Of a stretch of 64,000 bases of DNA, positions 22,894-34,850 are shown one piece after another. Below the pieces are notes generated by a model. It was not told where the DNA came from. It was given only the letters and a program-made list of their open reading frames with translations, and made no database searches. This DNA comes from Labyrinthula sp. Ha (lineage: Eukaryota > Sar > Bigyra > Labyrinthulida > Labyrinthulaceae). The position numbers and the translations under genes are program-made. Location: NCBI GenBank assembly GCA_015227615.1, contig JAALGZ010000014.1, positions 186,001-250,000 on the forward strand, in the 5' to 3' direction. Each line of letters opens with the position of its first letter. Within the stretch, counting starts at the first letter, position 1.

Positions 22894-24711
22894 CTAAAAT
22901 TTTTCCACACTAGGTATCTTTGGTTCTTTCAACCTTCGAGTGTATATTTCCAACTCCTGTCTGCATCTATTACGCAGCCATAGACGCGCCTCTTTAAATT
23001 CTTTCTCGAGTTGTGATTTATCATTTGCATATACTTTGCAGTCTTGCTCAAGCCCTTGGAGAAGTTGATCCTGTGACTCAATAACCTCCTCTAGAAGTGT
23101 TTCATATGACTTTTCTAGTTCCCGTCTCCCAACTCTATCTTCATCTTCATCCTCTTCAACACCTTCATTTTCAGCCTCAGAAAAAAACAGATACCGTAAC
23201 GCTTCCACCTCCTCTCTTTCTTCTCTGGAGAGGTTATCTTTTTGCTGTGTCATTTCCACAACTGGATAACTTTGCATCATTAGCATATTTGTTCTTGTAA
23301 GCCTTTGTTCAAGTCTTTCAGGGTCAGAATTAATCCCGTATCTGATCAAACCAAGTTCAGTATTCACTCGAAATAAATAGGAGATTAAAGGACTATGACT
23401 CAACATTATTCGAACTCTTCGAAACTTGGCACGCTCCAAGACAAGGTTAGATGGAAGTCCTCTCGTTTTCTTCTCAATCTCAGGCAATAAGCTCTTTTTA
23501 ACAAGTGCTTGGCTTTCATTTCTTACAACAATTAATGTATCATTAACAGGTGCAATGTTTTCCTGTTGCATGGTTTGCCCGAAACTAAATCTAGCTTTGG
23601 TTGTTATTTTCTTAAACGTAGCATACTTGCTATTTTCTGGTCTAGGACTTTTTCGTCTCGTTGATGCTTTGCTATGTTTTCTATACAAAGCGTTCCTTCT
23701 GAGTTTCTTAAAATTCCCAGTCTTTATACAATCAAATGCGTTTTCTAAGTATTCTAGACGCTGGTTTTTCTTTTGTAGTAAAGTTTCTCGATATGTTATG
23801 TACCTCTTTGTATCTTCCTTTGCTTCATGAACTAATGCTTGCGGACTAGATCGCTTGGCATTCTCCTTTTCTACGTCATCAGGCTCTTTTGGACGAGCCC
23901 ATGTCCAATGATCTGGTAGGTAGTTATTTGATCCAAGTGAATTACTCTTCTTCAAGGAGCAAAAGCCCAAGAACTGGTTGGAAATATATTGCAGCACTTT
24001 GAATCTAAAATTTGCTTGAACTAACATTGGACACGCTGTAGAGTCAAAACTCTCTTGTAGCCAGAGGAGAATAATTTGAGCGCAGATATCAGCATAGCAT
24101 GTAAGAAATAAATCTTTCACCCCTTCTTTTGGCTTTTTTCTGATGCTTCTGGTGAATCTTTTGTTCATTGAACTGCCTCTATAAGTTTTTTCTTCCAATT
24201 CCAGAGCTAAACAAAACACTTGGTAAAAGTTCTTGGCAAGGGAGTCGTATAAACAAGTTTGAAATCTTCGTATTTCCACTCTTGCAGCATCAAAGTTATT
24301 TCTTGGATTGAAAAATGTCACATCTCCTAAAATAAGAAAAAGTGCGTCTTTCATAGTAGCATAAAAGAAATGTTTTGATTCAGCGATTCTAAAAATCATA
24401 GCCTGGAATTTAAAAGAATCTGAACATTTTCTCATCACGTTCAATGAAAATTGAATGGAGTGTAAGAATGTTTTGAGATCATGCAAATATGGAACATCTG
24501 AATTATACATATCCACTAGATCAAACACTGCAAGTTCTAGAGGAGTTGTAAAATCGACCGAGAATTCGACCAAGTCTTCACCTCTGGATTTTTCTTCGGT
24601 AGATTTAAGGTTTCGCGTCGAGTCCTCAATGCTTCCTTCATAGAGAGACTTTGATTCATCAATTTCTAGCTCGGTAAGTAGCGCTTTCTGAACAGTATGC
24701 TCATCAAGCAT
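22894..24711 (-). CDS. 605-aa protein of unknown function
   Basis: One open frame with ATG at 24711. The N-terminal half (about 50-260) is a helical, mostly uncharged domain containing FDLVDMYNSDVPYLHDLKTF and NFYQVFCLALELEEKTYRGS. The middle (about 290-370) is basic. A conserved-looking short block HSPLISYLFRVNTELGLIRY sits near residue 440, and the C-terminal 100 residues are a Glu-rich coiled coil (REEREEVEALRYLFFSEAE...). No signal peptide or membrane helix. The HSPLI.YL block is loosely reminiscent of cilium-associated helical families such as FAM227, but I would not assign it. It is oriented head to tail with the epoxide hydrolase, 76 bp from that gene's stop. Confidence 0.75.
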   Translation of the reverse strand: MLDEHTVQKALLTELEIDESKSLYEGSIEDSTRNLKSTEEKSRGEDLVEFSVDFTTPLELAVFDLVDMYNSDVPYLHDLKTFLHSIQFSLNVMRKCSDSFKFQAMIFRIAESKHFFYATMKDALFLILGDVTFFNPRNNFDAARVEIRRFQTCLYDSLAKNFYQVFCLALELEEKTYRGSSMNKRFTRSIRKKPKEGVKDLFLTCYADICAQIILLWLQESFDSTACPMLVQANFRFKVLQYISNQFLGFCSLKKSNSLGSNNYLPDHWTWARPKEPDDVEKENAKRSSPQALVHEAKEDTKRYITYRETLLQKKNQRLEYLENAFDCIKTGNFKKLRRNALYRKHSKASTRRKSPRPENSKYATFKKITTKARFSFGQTMQQENIAPVNDTLIVVRNESQALVKKSLLPEIEKKTRGLPSNLVLERAKFRRVRIMLSHSPLISYLFRVNTELGLIRYGINSDPERLEQRLTRTNMLMMQSYPVVEMTQQKDNLSREEREEVEALRYLFFSEAENEGVEEDEDEDRVGRRELEKSYETLLEEVIESQDQLLQGLEQDCKVYANDKSQLEKEFKEARLWLRNRCRQELEIYTRRLKEPKIPSVEKF

Positions 24712-24787
24712 AGTTCACAAGTTAAACTGACGGAACCCAGGATTGTAATGGACACAAAATTAAACTCAATCTAGTACAGTTCAATGT

Positions 24788-25885
24788 CTACAACTTACTA
24801 TTCTTCTTGCCTTCCACAGCGAGAAACTCTTTAATATGTTTATAAATTTCCTTCGGTTTCTCTTGCAACACCCAGTGGCCTGCATCTTTAACATTTCGCA
24901 CTGTCAGGTTAGTAATGCTTTCTCTCATTCCTAAAGTTTCAACCATTGAAGGAGGAAGGGTCACATCATTCTCCGCTGTTATCATCAGACAAGGAATTTC
25001 ACTAGATACTTTTTTTCCTCGAATTTCTTGGTTCCACTGCCAATTCTTCTCTACATTTCTATACCAGGAGAGTGGTCCGTAAAATCCCTGATTCTTATAG
25101 CTCTCGACATAATACCTCAACTCAGCTCCAGTATGCAAAGAACTTCTCTGTGCTCTTAATTTTTCAATCTGGTATCTTGAATAAAGCTTAAAGAATCCAT
25201 TTTTACTGGGTTGAGTTTGCAAGAACCCTAGATCGTCTTCACCACCAGCCATAGAGCTCTGATGTAGCAGTTTTAACGCAATGTCTACATTATCATTAAG
25301 TTCTTTGACAGCTTCAGTTCTTTGAAAATACACTTGATAATCAAATCTGTTTCCTTTACCATCGTAGGCTGGATCTTGAAGCATTTTTTCAAACTTCGCC
25401 CAAGGATTTTTTCTAGGCACAGGAAAGAGCGGTGTGCATACGGATATGACAGCCTTCACTCGTTTCGGAAAATGCATAGCAAGACTCCAAACTGTTGTGC
25501 CTCCCCAATCGTGACCGAAGAACACAGCCTTTTCATATCCTAGCTGCTTTAACAGCAAGAGATTGTCATTTACAACTTCTTCCATTGAATACGTCTCACT
25601 TTTGGATTTAACTTTAGCTGGAAGAATCGTCTGACCATAACCTCTTTGATCTGGTACCACGACTCTAAACATAAAATTTTTGTCTTCTTGCATAAACGTC
25701 ATCACTTTTCGAAATCCAAACCAGCAGTCAGGCCAACCGTGTATACATACCATCAAGTCAAGTTTCTCAGGAAGTAATACTTTTTCAGGTATCAATTCAA
25801 CATAATGCATTGATAATCCATTCTCTAATTCTATTCTCTTAGAATCAAAATTGAATCCCTTAGGAATAGGTAAAAACTTCTTCAT
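24788..25885 (-). CDS. soluble epoxide hydrolase-type alpha/beta hydrolase
   Basis: 365 residues with the full set of epoxide hydrolase landmarks: oxyanion-hole motif HGWPD (49-53), DQRGYG (79-84), nucleophile elbow GHDWGG with D126, cap-domain tyrosines around Y183/Y186 and in FYGPLSWYRN (Y269), the acid in AEND (D307), and the catalytic His in AGHW (H337). The enzyme opens epoxides to diols through an aspartyl ester. Length matches the C-terminal hydrolase domain of soluble epoxide hydrolases, without an N-terminal phosphatase domain. There is no obvious signal peptide, so it is probably cytosolic. It is divergent from the BCKDH E1-beta gene, with about 115 bp between start codons, so the two probably share a promoter region. 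Confidence 0.92.
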   Translation of the reverse strand: MKKFLPIPKGFNFDSKRIELENGLSMHYVELIPEKVLLPEKLDLMVCIHGWPDCWFGFRKVMTFMQEDKNFMFRVVVPDQRGYGQTILPAKVKSKSETYSMEEVVNDNLLLLKQLGYEKAVFFGHDWGGTTVWSLAMHFPKRVKAVISVCTPLFPVPRKNPWAKFEKMLQDPAYDGKGNRFDYQVYFQRTEAVKELNDNVDIALKLLHQSSMAGGEDDLGFLQTQPSKNGFFKLYSRYQIEKLRAQRSSLHTGAELRYYVESYKNQGFYGPLSWYRNVEKNWQWNQEIRGKKVSSEIPCLMITAENDVTLPPSMVETLGMRESITNLTVRNVKDAGHWVLQEKPKEIYKHIKEFLAVEGKKNSKL

Positions 25886-25927
25886 TTTCTAAATACTATC
25901 TTTCTTGCAAAACGTTTAAATTACTTT

Positions 25928-25939
25928 GGCCATGTGGCC
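25928..25939. promoter_or_regulatory. GGCCATGTGGCC palindrome in a divergent promoter
   Basis: A perfect near-palindromic 12-mer, 43 bp upstream of the epoxide hydrolase ATG and 62 bp upstream of the E1-beta ATG. The same 12-mer or one-base variants sit upstream of other starts in the window (33274, 37492, 43122, 43226). Function inferred from position only. Confidence 0.5.
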
Positions 25940-26000
25940 TTTCAGGTTCAGTGCCCACCTAGCGGTTAAATGAAGGCAAACATCCCCAAAGATTGAATTG

Positions 26001-27124
26001 ATGAAAAGTGTGCTTCAAAGTAAATATCAAACTTCTTTTCAACAAAATAGCTGGAGTAGTTTTACTTTATAGGAAGAAGTTTGTCAAGTGTTCTTCAGCC
26101 GATAACGCGAAGTACTTCCATTCCAAATGCGGAGAAGAAGACCGAGAGCTTAAACCTGTTCATGGCGATTAATTCTGCAATGGAAACTGCCCTTAAGAGC
26201 GATCCCACAGCCATACTGTTTGGAGAAGATGTATCTTTTGGTGGAGTTTTTCGCTGCTCAGTTGGGTTGAAGGAGAAGTTCGGCCCTCATCGAGTGTTTA
26301 ACACCCCTTTGTCAGAGCAAGGTTTAGTGGGATTAGGAATTGGATATGCTGCCATGGGACGGACAGCAATAGCTGAGATTCAGTTTGCAGATTACATATT
26401 TCCTGCCTTTGATCAAATAAAGAATGAAGCTAGCAAATATAGATACAGGTCTGGGGATCAGTTTAACTGCGGTGGACTAACCATTAGAGCTCCTTATGGC
26501 GCAGTTGGGCATGGAGGTCATTATCATTCGCAAAGCGTAGAATCTTTCTTTATACATATTCCTGGGGTAAAGGTTGCTATTCCCCGAGACCCTTATAGTG
26601 CAAAGGGTTTACTTCTTAGCTGTATAAGAGATGAGAATCCTTGTTTGTTCTTTGAGCCCAAAGCGTTGTACAGACAAAGTGTTGGCGAAGTTCCTATTGA
26701 GGATTATATGATTGAATTGGGAAAGGCAGAAGTTGTAAGGTCTGAAGCATCTGGGCAGGTGACACTTGTTGGCTGGGGAAATCAGGTGAATGTTCTTCTC
26801 AAAGCGGCAGAAATGGCTGAGGAGTATTTTGGAGTGTTGTGTGAAGTGATTGATTTAAGGACTCTGTTACCTTGGGATGTTGAGGAGGTGGTGAATAGTG
26901 TTAAGAAAACAGGAAGATGTATTGTAAGTCATGAAGCCACAAGAACATCTGGCTTTGGAGCAGAGATTTCAGCAACTATCCAAGAAGAATGTTTTCTTAA
27001 TTTAGAAGCCCCTGTTCAGCGAGTTTGTGGTTATGATACTCCATTTCCATTGACCTATGAAAAGATGTACATGCCTGATGAGTTAAAACTAGTTGAAGCT
27101 ATAAGGAAGGTAATAGAATACTAA
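26001..27124 (+). CDS. BCKDHB: branched-chain 2-oxoacid dehydrogenase E1 subunit beta, mitochondrial
   Basis: The main exon closely follows animal [98 protein letters not shown], and the C-terminal [21 protein letters not shown]1-beta pairs with E1-alpha to decarboxylate branched-chain 2-oxoacids with thiamine diphosphate in mitochondria. The frame opens at a TTG, so I propose a start at 26001 (MKSVLQ) and a 53-nt intron at 26020-26072 (GTAAAT...TTATAG). This gives [18 protein letters not shown], a typical basic, Ser-rich presequence, and a 356-residue precursor. A 17-nt alternative intron ending at the same site is conceivable. It is divergent from the epoxide hydrolase. Confidence 0.92.
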
Positions 27125-27386
27125 TTTCTTTATTTAAGCTAGTACAAACCAGGTTACTTTCTCTAATTTTTAAATTGCAGGATCAACCTCTTCTAGTACT
27201 CAAAAAATGCAACAATAGAAGCGATTCAAAGAAAGGGAAAGCCTTAACTAGTAAGATAATATTCTGGAAACAGTAAGAAACTCTTCGAAGAATTATGTTC
27301 TCACTTGTTATTCAAAACCCTGCATAACTAAAACTCCACCTAGCTTCAAACATATAAATCCAAACAAGAATATCCTTCCTTTCTAG

Positions 27387-28337
27387 CTATATCTTTTCCA
27401 CCGACCCTGCATGAGTTTTCCAAACTCCACGAAGTAGATCGCAAACTCTTTCTGCTCTCTTGTTACGAGAATTAATCAGCAGAGTCATTGGACAAAGAAT
27501 AATTGATCCTTTTGCAAGATAATCCACATGGTAAAAAAGAGAGCTTGTAACAAAAACATCAGGGGATCTAGTACGCTGCCATTCCTGGATTCTTAGCAAC
27601 AATGGTCGCGAAAGGATTGATAGTACATCCTCTAAGATTTTCATACTGGCTGCCACTGCGGATCTCTTATATGGAAAACTTATAAATAATCTTTCAAGTG
27701 TTTGGCAGAGTTGGGAATTTTTTATATGTAGCAATAACTTGGGAAGAATAATATCATGTTTGAAAGTTCCTTGGAGATACAATTCTTTAAGAGAAGAACA
27801 ATGACTTTTCTTCTCGAGGCCTTTTAAAAAATATGTTGTTGATAACGTGGCTGGAATGGCCAATCTTTCTAACTTTGAGTTTATCCGTTTTCCAAAAGAT
27901 AAAAACAATTTTTCATATCTGCTAATATCTATATCATAGAACTTTATAAGCTTCAAGTTCTTCATTTGATGCAACTTTACAAGAAGGAAACGTATATTTG
28001 CAGCTAGAGATGTAGAGTGAGCAGATAAAAAGCAGATGGTTTGAAGATTTGATTTTGGATGAAGAAGGAATCTTGTTAGCGCTTCAAGGGTTTTCTGTGG
28101 GTATGGAAGACCACAAAGTATGGCGTGATTTCCTGAGAATAGCTTTACATGTTTGGAAACTAAGTCTATTACTTTGCGTGGTAGGGATAAATAAAGGTCG
28201 TCAAATCTGATTGTTCTAATCCTGTCGTAAAGGTCTGTTGAAGGTGGCTCAAGATTTGTTTTAGTTTGTGTTGTGGTACTAAAATAAACTGTCTCTCCTC
28301 TGTAATTCAAGTCGATAGAAAGGTGTTCATTCTTCAT
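27387..28337 (-). CDS. LRR-like (RNI-type) protein, unknown
   Basis: 316 residues, ATG at 28337. Leucine/isoleucine-rich with irregular repeats: LTRFLLHPKSNLQTICFLSA, MKNLKLIKFYDIDIS, KLERLAIPATL, SSLKELYLQGTF, QTLERLFISF. The spacing of about 25-30 residues suggests ribonuclease-inhibitor-like leucine-rich repeats, as in F-box/LRR or RAN-GAP-like scaffolds, but no F-box or other partner domain is visible. A similar protein occurs at 54775-55758. It is convergent with BCKDHB, with a 262-bp gap holding nothing else. Confidence 0.65.
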   Translation of the reverse strand: MKNEHLSIDLNYRGETVYFSTTTQTKTNLEPPSTDLYDRIRTIRFDDLYLSLPRKVIDLVSKHVKLFSGNHAILCGLPYPQKTLEALTRFLLHPKSNLQTICFLSAHSTSLAANIRFLLVKLHQMKNLKLIKFYDIDISRYEKLFLSFGKRINSKLERLAIPATLSTTYFLKGLEKKSHCSSLKELYLQGTFKHDIILPKLLLHIKNSQLCQTLERLFISFPYKRSAVAASMKILEDVLSILSRPLLLRIQEWQRTRSPDVFVTSSLFYHVDYLAKGSIILCPMTLLINSRNKRAERVCDLLRGVWKTHAGSVEKI

Positions 28338-31300
28338 TTACAAAAAGGACTTTTTATATATACTAGAGACAAATAGAAGCTTTTACTGATCTCTTAAGTT
28401 TTCAAAGTATTTATAGCTGGTTATAAAAGTTTTAGTTTAGTACATATACATAAATTTTGGTATTACTTATTTCTTATTTAAATTTTTACTCGCCCTCTAC
28501 AAAGGCCCGGGAGTTGTTTCACTAACAGCTCTACTCTATAAATTTCATTTAACTCTATATAATTTACTATAGGAACATCATTGCATAAGTTATACTTCTG
28601 TGTTATATGATATTCAGCTGTATTTTTTCTGCAGTTTCAAAAATCTGAGTAAACAGTATAAACAAAATATTAAGAAGAAACAAACATAGGAGTATTTATA
28701 AGAAGAACTTTACTTGTTTTGAATGGGTAAAAGAAACACTAAATAAGATAAAGGTAGTACCACTGTTCTGGTAAAAATAAAGTTTGTTGACACTACCTCA
28801 GCGGAGCCTCGTTCAACAAGTTTTAATGAACACTTATACTTAGGCATCTAATATACGAAGAGGTAGTGAAATATGTTCATCGTGTAATTTCTGAGTAGAG
28901 GGTGAACTTAGGGATGATAGAAGAAATAAATAACTTGAAGTCAACAGGAAAACGATGAACATGCTGTTCCTGTTCTAGCTCTTAATTAAATGTTAAATAG
29001 CAAACTATATGCTGGTATTCCTTCCAGATTCGGCCTCATGTTAACTAATCTAAGTGTTAAGTACAGAGCTATTACCTCCTCAGATGGATTTCCCTGACCA
29101 TCTTAACTCGCTTCAGCTCAAAAATAAGGTAGTTGTTTCTAGGAAAGAACTGGCTTATTCACGCCTAAACCCAGCTTCATGAAAATCAGAATCTTGTGAG
29201 AGTTCTAATAATGCTCCTCGCATGATGAAAGATTAACTCTCTAGTATTCTGAGCTATAAAAGCTAGAATCTCTAGGAGAACTCTCACAGATCTCTAAAGT
29301 GTATAATATGCTGCTCTGGTTTGCGGTAGTTTACCTAGAGGAATATTATTGGTAATATATATCGCGGACAAAGTATATTTGCCAGCATTTATTTTACACG
29401 ATTAAGCTAGGCTATAAGTATACATCCAACAACTTCAGCATATTGAGTGTAAACAGAATTGCCTTAGAATTGTGTATGTGTAGGTAACCAATGTTGCTTA
29501 TGGCCTAGAAAAGTTACAGATAATAATATTAAACATTTCCAAGGAAAACTTTTCATGATTAAAAATAATTTATTAAAGAAAACAAGCAACCAAGTGCAAG
29601 AGATAATCAGTTTCAAGATATCTTTAGGCACAGATAAAGATTTCAGCTCTGCCTAGACCTGAATAACGTCAACATGTCGAGTAGCTCATGTAAATTAGCG
29701 ACACAAGGGGCATATATAAGTTGCTCAATATGCTTCATCAGCTACGGTGCAAGCGATTAAAAGCAGATATTCCACTCAACTATGTTATTGCAATAAAGCT
29801 GATATGCTTAACTGTTAGAGTTCTCTCAAGAAAATACCACCCCCGAGATGGTACTCACCTCAAATCGCGATTTCTATTTTCCTTCTGGTTGATTGAGATG
29901 TACTGAACGCATAGAAATTAAAAGTAACTGTAGATTTAGAAGTCAGCAAAGCATAGTATCTACGAAAACAAATACATAGATAATTCTGAGACACTGTGGA
30001 ATAGATTTTAGTAGGACGCAAAGTCAAACAAATTTATTCAAACTATGATCCTTGTGTTGAAATAGGAGATTAGAGTCTTGCTCCATGAGCAGGATATAAC
30101 TTACTATTGATACATAGATCTCACTTGTGCTTTAGAACAAAATATGATTTTAAACATACAAGTACCCAATGTATTATCAACTATGTCATAGCTAGTGATC
30201 AAATTCGTAATGAGCATCCGGATATAGTTGTAATAAGTTCCCCCTTATTTCTTCTGAATTTAATGCTGTACTAGTTGCTCATATTGCCCCAAGTGTAAAA
30301 CTCTCAGTCTAACACGTGTTCCCTTGTACAAGAGCTAACATTAAGGTATCACCAATTGGTGTAATATAACAATCATTCAAAATTCATTCTACGCTAAACC
30401 AATATTGTGTTTAGAACATATGAAACAACTTTCCAGAAAACACATACATGTCCTTTTCTAAAACGCTTTCTCCGTAATTATGATCATTACTTCTGTGAAA
30501 TATAGACCACGTAAAAGTTGTGCCAAATATTGTTACACCAAAACCATAGAGGAAGTACATACTTCTTTTGTGTAGATTGGCACGGGCCCTTTTGTACCAA
30601 GATCTTTTGCTATTTGGGATAAAATCAATCCAGTTAATAGAGCTGTCAAGTGATCATCATGCGCAATTCAAACATTACTCTCATTAATAGTACCTGCTCT
30701 GAGCTCTATACAAATATTGAGAATAAATATTACTCTTACCATACACCCCCCCCCCTCCCCCGCTTCACTTCTTTGTCTCTCTTAACTGCTAGTTCTAGAA
30801 CTTATTAATTAAACTCATACGTGTTTGATCATTCTGATATCTCGATGCTTCTTTAATTGTCAGTTCAAAGCCTTTATTCCTCATCTCTCCTTGAATTACA
30901 CCATTCCTCAGCCTGTTGTTTTTATTATAATATGATATCTAGCTTTAATCCAATATTTTAACATGTTTCTCCTTACTGAGACAGCTTGCAGGATTAAATC
31001 GCTACTTTAAAACCTAATAATCTAATGTCACCTTTCATAAAGATTATGGTCAAATTTGTAAGTAATCAAATGAGAATATTATAACAGCGTTAGAAACCTC
31101 TACCACCAAAATTTTAGACATATGTAGCAACAATACCAGTGATATTGGTTTATTCCGTGTTGGGTATACTACTCTTAATAACATCACTGCACATACGTTA
31201 AAAGGTTTGAATGACCATGTATTCTCTTTGGTATGCTGGGAGGTGCTAGCACGAAAGAGAATACAAGTAAATAATTGTGAAGGGGGAAATGATATCTGCA

Positions 31301-33273
31301 GGCTATTAGGATTATATACTCGAGAGAGATGATGACAAAATAGTTAACAATTTTAGTATGGATAAGCCTAAACTTCATAAACCGTGTCCGTGAAATATTT
31401 TTCATAATTAGATTGGGTTAATTCAACCACCTTGAAATTCCAAATCACTAATCAAGGCAAACTATATTAATAAATTTAACCCTGTAGATTTTATACATAA
31501 TAAAGTTTTTGATGAAACAACAAGACGCTCAGAATATAGGATAGTTTGAACTTATACTGATTTGGTCTTCCTTCTTAGTTCTAAAGACTATTACGTGAGA
31601 TGTACTCGTAGAACACCTTAATCATAATATTATCTCATAAGAATAAGAGGAGGGGGTTTAAACAACATGATGTATGTAATGGAACTTATTAAGACCTGGA
31701 TCCCATATAATATAAAAATGCCGAGAGAAACACCAGCTTTTATCTAGTTCGAAAACTATGAAACTTTTATTTTTTAAGAGTAGAGCCATGGAAGAAGAGA
31801 ATTGTTATATCAGTTTATTTGGAAGCAGAACATTAACCTCACCAAACTTTCTCCGTTATGGTCTGAGGACCAAGAAATTTATTGTCCTTAACAATCAACC
31901 TTCTTTCGGTATTTGGGAATTGTTATCTTGGATTTTTGTTCAATAGGTAATATTGAGGCGTTGAGTTAATGAAACTCTACCACGGGTAAGATAATATCAA
32001 TAAAGTGGTAACTCAGTTCTGATACAGGAAGACTCCTATACTAGAACACGAGTTAATGAGCTCATGCCCTTTCGCTTGAGGGATCTATTGAACAAAATCA
32101 TTCGCTGAAAAACTTCATTTACTGTATTGACTTTCATTGAACTCGAACCCTTGTACACGAGAAGCATGAAATAACTCGTAAATTGCACTGTCATTCCATT
32201 TAAGATTTCTGCATATATTATCATATCACTAATGAGAAATAAGAAATGATATGATGTATTAGCCCAATATGCTTGGTTCCCAAAGCGAGTAATAACTTAA
32301 GCATAAGCTTTACTCCAGCTAACTTAATGATTATTTGAAATTTTTTATATGTGCTACTTTGATGTTTGTTTCCAAAGTACTGAAACAGAAATTTTTGTGG
32401 CTATGAGAAGTTATTTCTCGACTGAGTTACCTGCCAAAAAAACTAAATTTCTTGAAGCCTATAAAAAAAATAGCCCGTTAGGATATTAGAAATTCGTAAT
32501 CCTGCTAAGGTTATGTTCATGTACTTGAAAATATTTTTCAAATGAATTCAGATAAAGGTGTTTTTCTTATATCTTCAATGCATAAATATGTTTCATAAGT
32601 TTATTTATTTTTAAGTTATATAAAGTAATATGACTGGAGCTTAAAGTTAAAAACATATGCGACGAAAGGTTCTCTATAATGTGTGGACCTTACTTGAGGC
32701 ATATAGAAGGTTTCTACACAAAAAATTAATAAGTTTTATTTAAATTTTATTTCAACTATTAATCACGAGTTAAACATACAAGCTAATATAAGCAAAAAAC
32801 TATCAATACTACGTAAAATTAATTATTAAACTTATATACTTTCAAGTAACTGCTTCATGTGAATCCATTTTGACTAGAACTCATCAAAGTTTCTGCCATA
32901 CTTGTCTCTGTACATATATTATTATAACATAATTTGGTAAAATATCATATACTCTTCCAGATGAGCCTGGTTTTCCTCCCTCATTTACGATTATGCACTT
33001 AATGATGTACGAGAATGAAGACTTACAAGAAAATACAAGGCAGAAGAAGCATCACTATACAATCTCACAGACTTGAACATCCTAAGCCAAAGCTTAAAAG
33101 CTTCCTATTCTATTAAAAAATTATTTGTCTTGTTTCTTCCTTGCTACCCTTCCAATAGCTACTTTCAGTCTCTCAAGTAGCGCTGCACTCTTTTTAAACT
33201 CTCAAGTTATGAACGCTATATGATGTTCATGAACGTGCACACAAGTTCATGAAATACAAAACCGCTGAAATCG
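28338..33273. other. 5-kb gene-poor interval
   Basis: No gene, RNA gene or repeat recognised. ORFs do not exceed 73 codons and lack supporting features. A C-rich tract lies at about 30745-30761. Composition is uniformly AT-rich. Confidence 0.5.
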
Positions 33274-33285
33274 GGCCACGTAGCC
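33274..33285. promoter_or_regulatory. GGCCACGTAGCC, palindrome variant upstream of NEMP
   Basis: Matches GGCCATGTGGCC at 10 of 12 positions, 29 bp upstream of the NEMP start codon. Its position close to the start resembles the sites at 37492 and 43122. Confidence 0.4.
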
Positions 33286-33313
33286 AAATATCCATACACC
33301 AGAAAATAACAAA

Positions 33314-34659
33314 ATGATGATGCGTGAGTTATTTTTCTTTTCTCTTCTTCTGATGGTCAATACATCGAAAATAGTTGAAATTGGAAAGGATCTATCAATA
33401 GAATCAGTAGCTAATCCTATGTTTTAACTTTTTAGGTTGATTGCTCTGATGCTGACTGTCAACAGAGGATTTATTGCCTTGGGGACATTCCCTTATATTC
33501 GAAGGATTTCTCTTTAATGTGGAGCACACAAAATGTTGAAATAACTTTTCCAGAATCTTTTTCATCCTCTGATAGGTGTCTGCTTATTGAAAGCGAAGAT
33601 ACAGCGTTCAGATCTTCAGCCTTAGCTCATTTTCTCCCTGAATTTTTTTCCAATCTTGGCCTTCCATTTTTCAAGAATTCACATTCATCTTTTTCTCCCG
33701 CAGAAAAAATTCAAAATAAAAAAGATTCCAGCTATTCTCTCTCAACTCTTTCTAATCTTTTAGATTTATTATCAGAAAACTTTAACTTAGGAAACTCAAA
33801 ACATAGTTGTGCTAGGAGATCTACACCTGCGAGTTGTAAATTACACTTTTCAAAGTATGGAAAAAGCTGTTTTTCTTATTGTGGAAATCGAAATAAACTT
33901 CGAATGTACTTAACGGTCGATAAAACGCAAGTATTCGGTTTTGAGTATTTCATTCTTTTAACCCTTGGGATAATTCTATTTCAAGGTGCACGATATTTTA
34001 GCAACAAGATTTTTTTCTATTACTTATCAGGTGTATCATTAGGATTATTTTTGAGTGTCTTGTTCATGTTTTCTCTGTTTTTTAGTACTTTCTTGCCTAA
34101 AAAAACATCTGTAATTTTAGCTACAAGTTTGCAGAGTTTGGCGATTTATTTCTTGGAAAGCATAAGAGAATGGACTAGTAGTTTAGTGAAACAAAATTTT
34201 GAATATGTGGTTTATTATTTTATATTTACTGCAGCTTTAAGTCTTGCATTAACTCACTACTTCCTTAAAAAAGATAGAGACACAGCCGATCCAAGTTATA
34301 TTGGAGTTTCTTCCGGATTACAAGATATTGTTTACGTGCTGATTAAGCTAGTGGGTCTAATCTCCGTGTATAACTCAACAGCAAGTGTTTTGCGAGGGTT
34401 TACACTTGTTATTCTGTTAGTAGTGTTTAGTTTTATTTCTTCTCTGAATATAGATGTAGGAAAGATGCTAGAAAGGAAGATTCCTAGGCTTAGAAAGGAT
34501 CAACTCTACAGGGAAAAGTTTTTATCAGAAGAAGAATATAAAATGCAAGGCGAGATCGCAACACAAAAAGAACTTAAGAAACTTTTTGAAAACCCAAAGT
34601 TTTCAGAATGGGCTATGAATAATATGAATCGGATCGAAGTAAAAAAAGGGACACACTAG
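33314..34659 (+). CDS. nuclear envelope integral membrane protein (NEMP/TMEM194 family)
   Basis: Exon 1 (33314-33406) encodes MMMRELFFFSLLLMVNTS, a clear signal peptide preceded by three in-frame ATGs. A 29-nt intron (33407-33435, GTAGCTAATC...TTTTTAG, phase 0) joins it to VDCSDADCQQRIYCLGDIPL and the long exon. The total is 438 residues, close to human NEMP1 (444). Five or so membrane helices lie between about residues 200 and 370, followed by FLSEEEYKMQGEIATQKELK near the C-terminus, the hallmark of the family. NEMP proteins sit in the inner nuclear membrane and stiffen the envelope; animal and plant members are known. Without the intron the signal peptide exon is invisible. Confidence 0.85.
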
Positions 34660-34850
34660 TTGAGGTGTTTTCAAGAGAACGCTAAATTGGTTTTTCTTCT
34701 AAAATAGATTAAAATAAAGTAATGCTTGGAGAGAATAATTACAGTTTTAGTAGCTTCCAATTTTGCATTCACAAGATCTCTTCTATGATTTAGGTGTTTT
34801 TAAAGTTTATTTTTTCTTTGTTTGTTACTGTTAATTAAGGGTAAAAGAGA

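Noticed and set aside
30745-30761. C-rich tract
   Set aside because: Single homopolymer-like tract with no repeat structure or G-quadruplex-grade spacing on the other strand.
32140-32165. Minus-strand GGTTCGAGTTC resembling a tRNA B-box
   Set aside because: The flanking bases do not form a T stem and no cloverleaf can be drawn.
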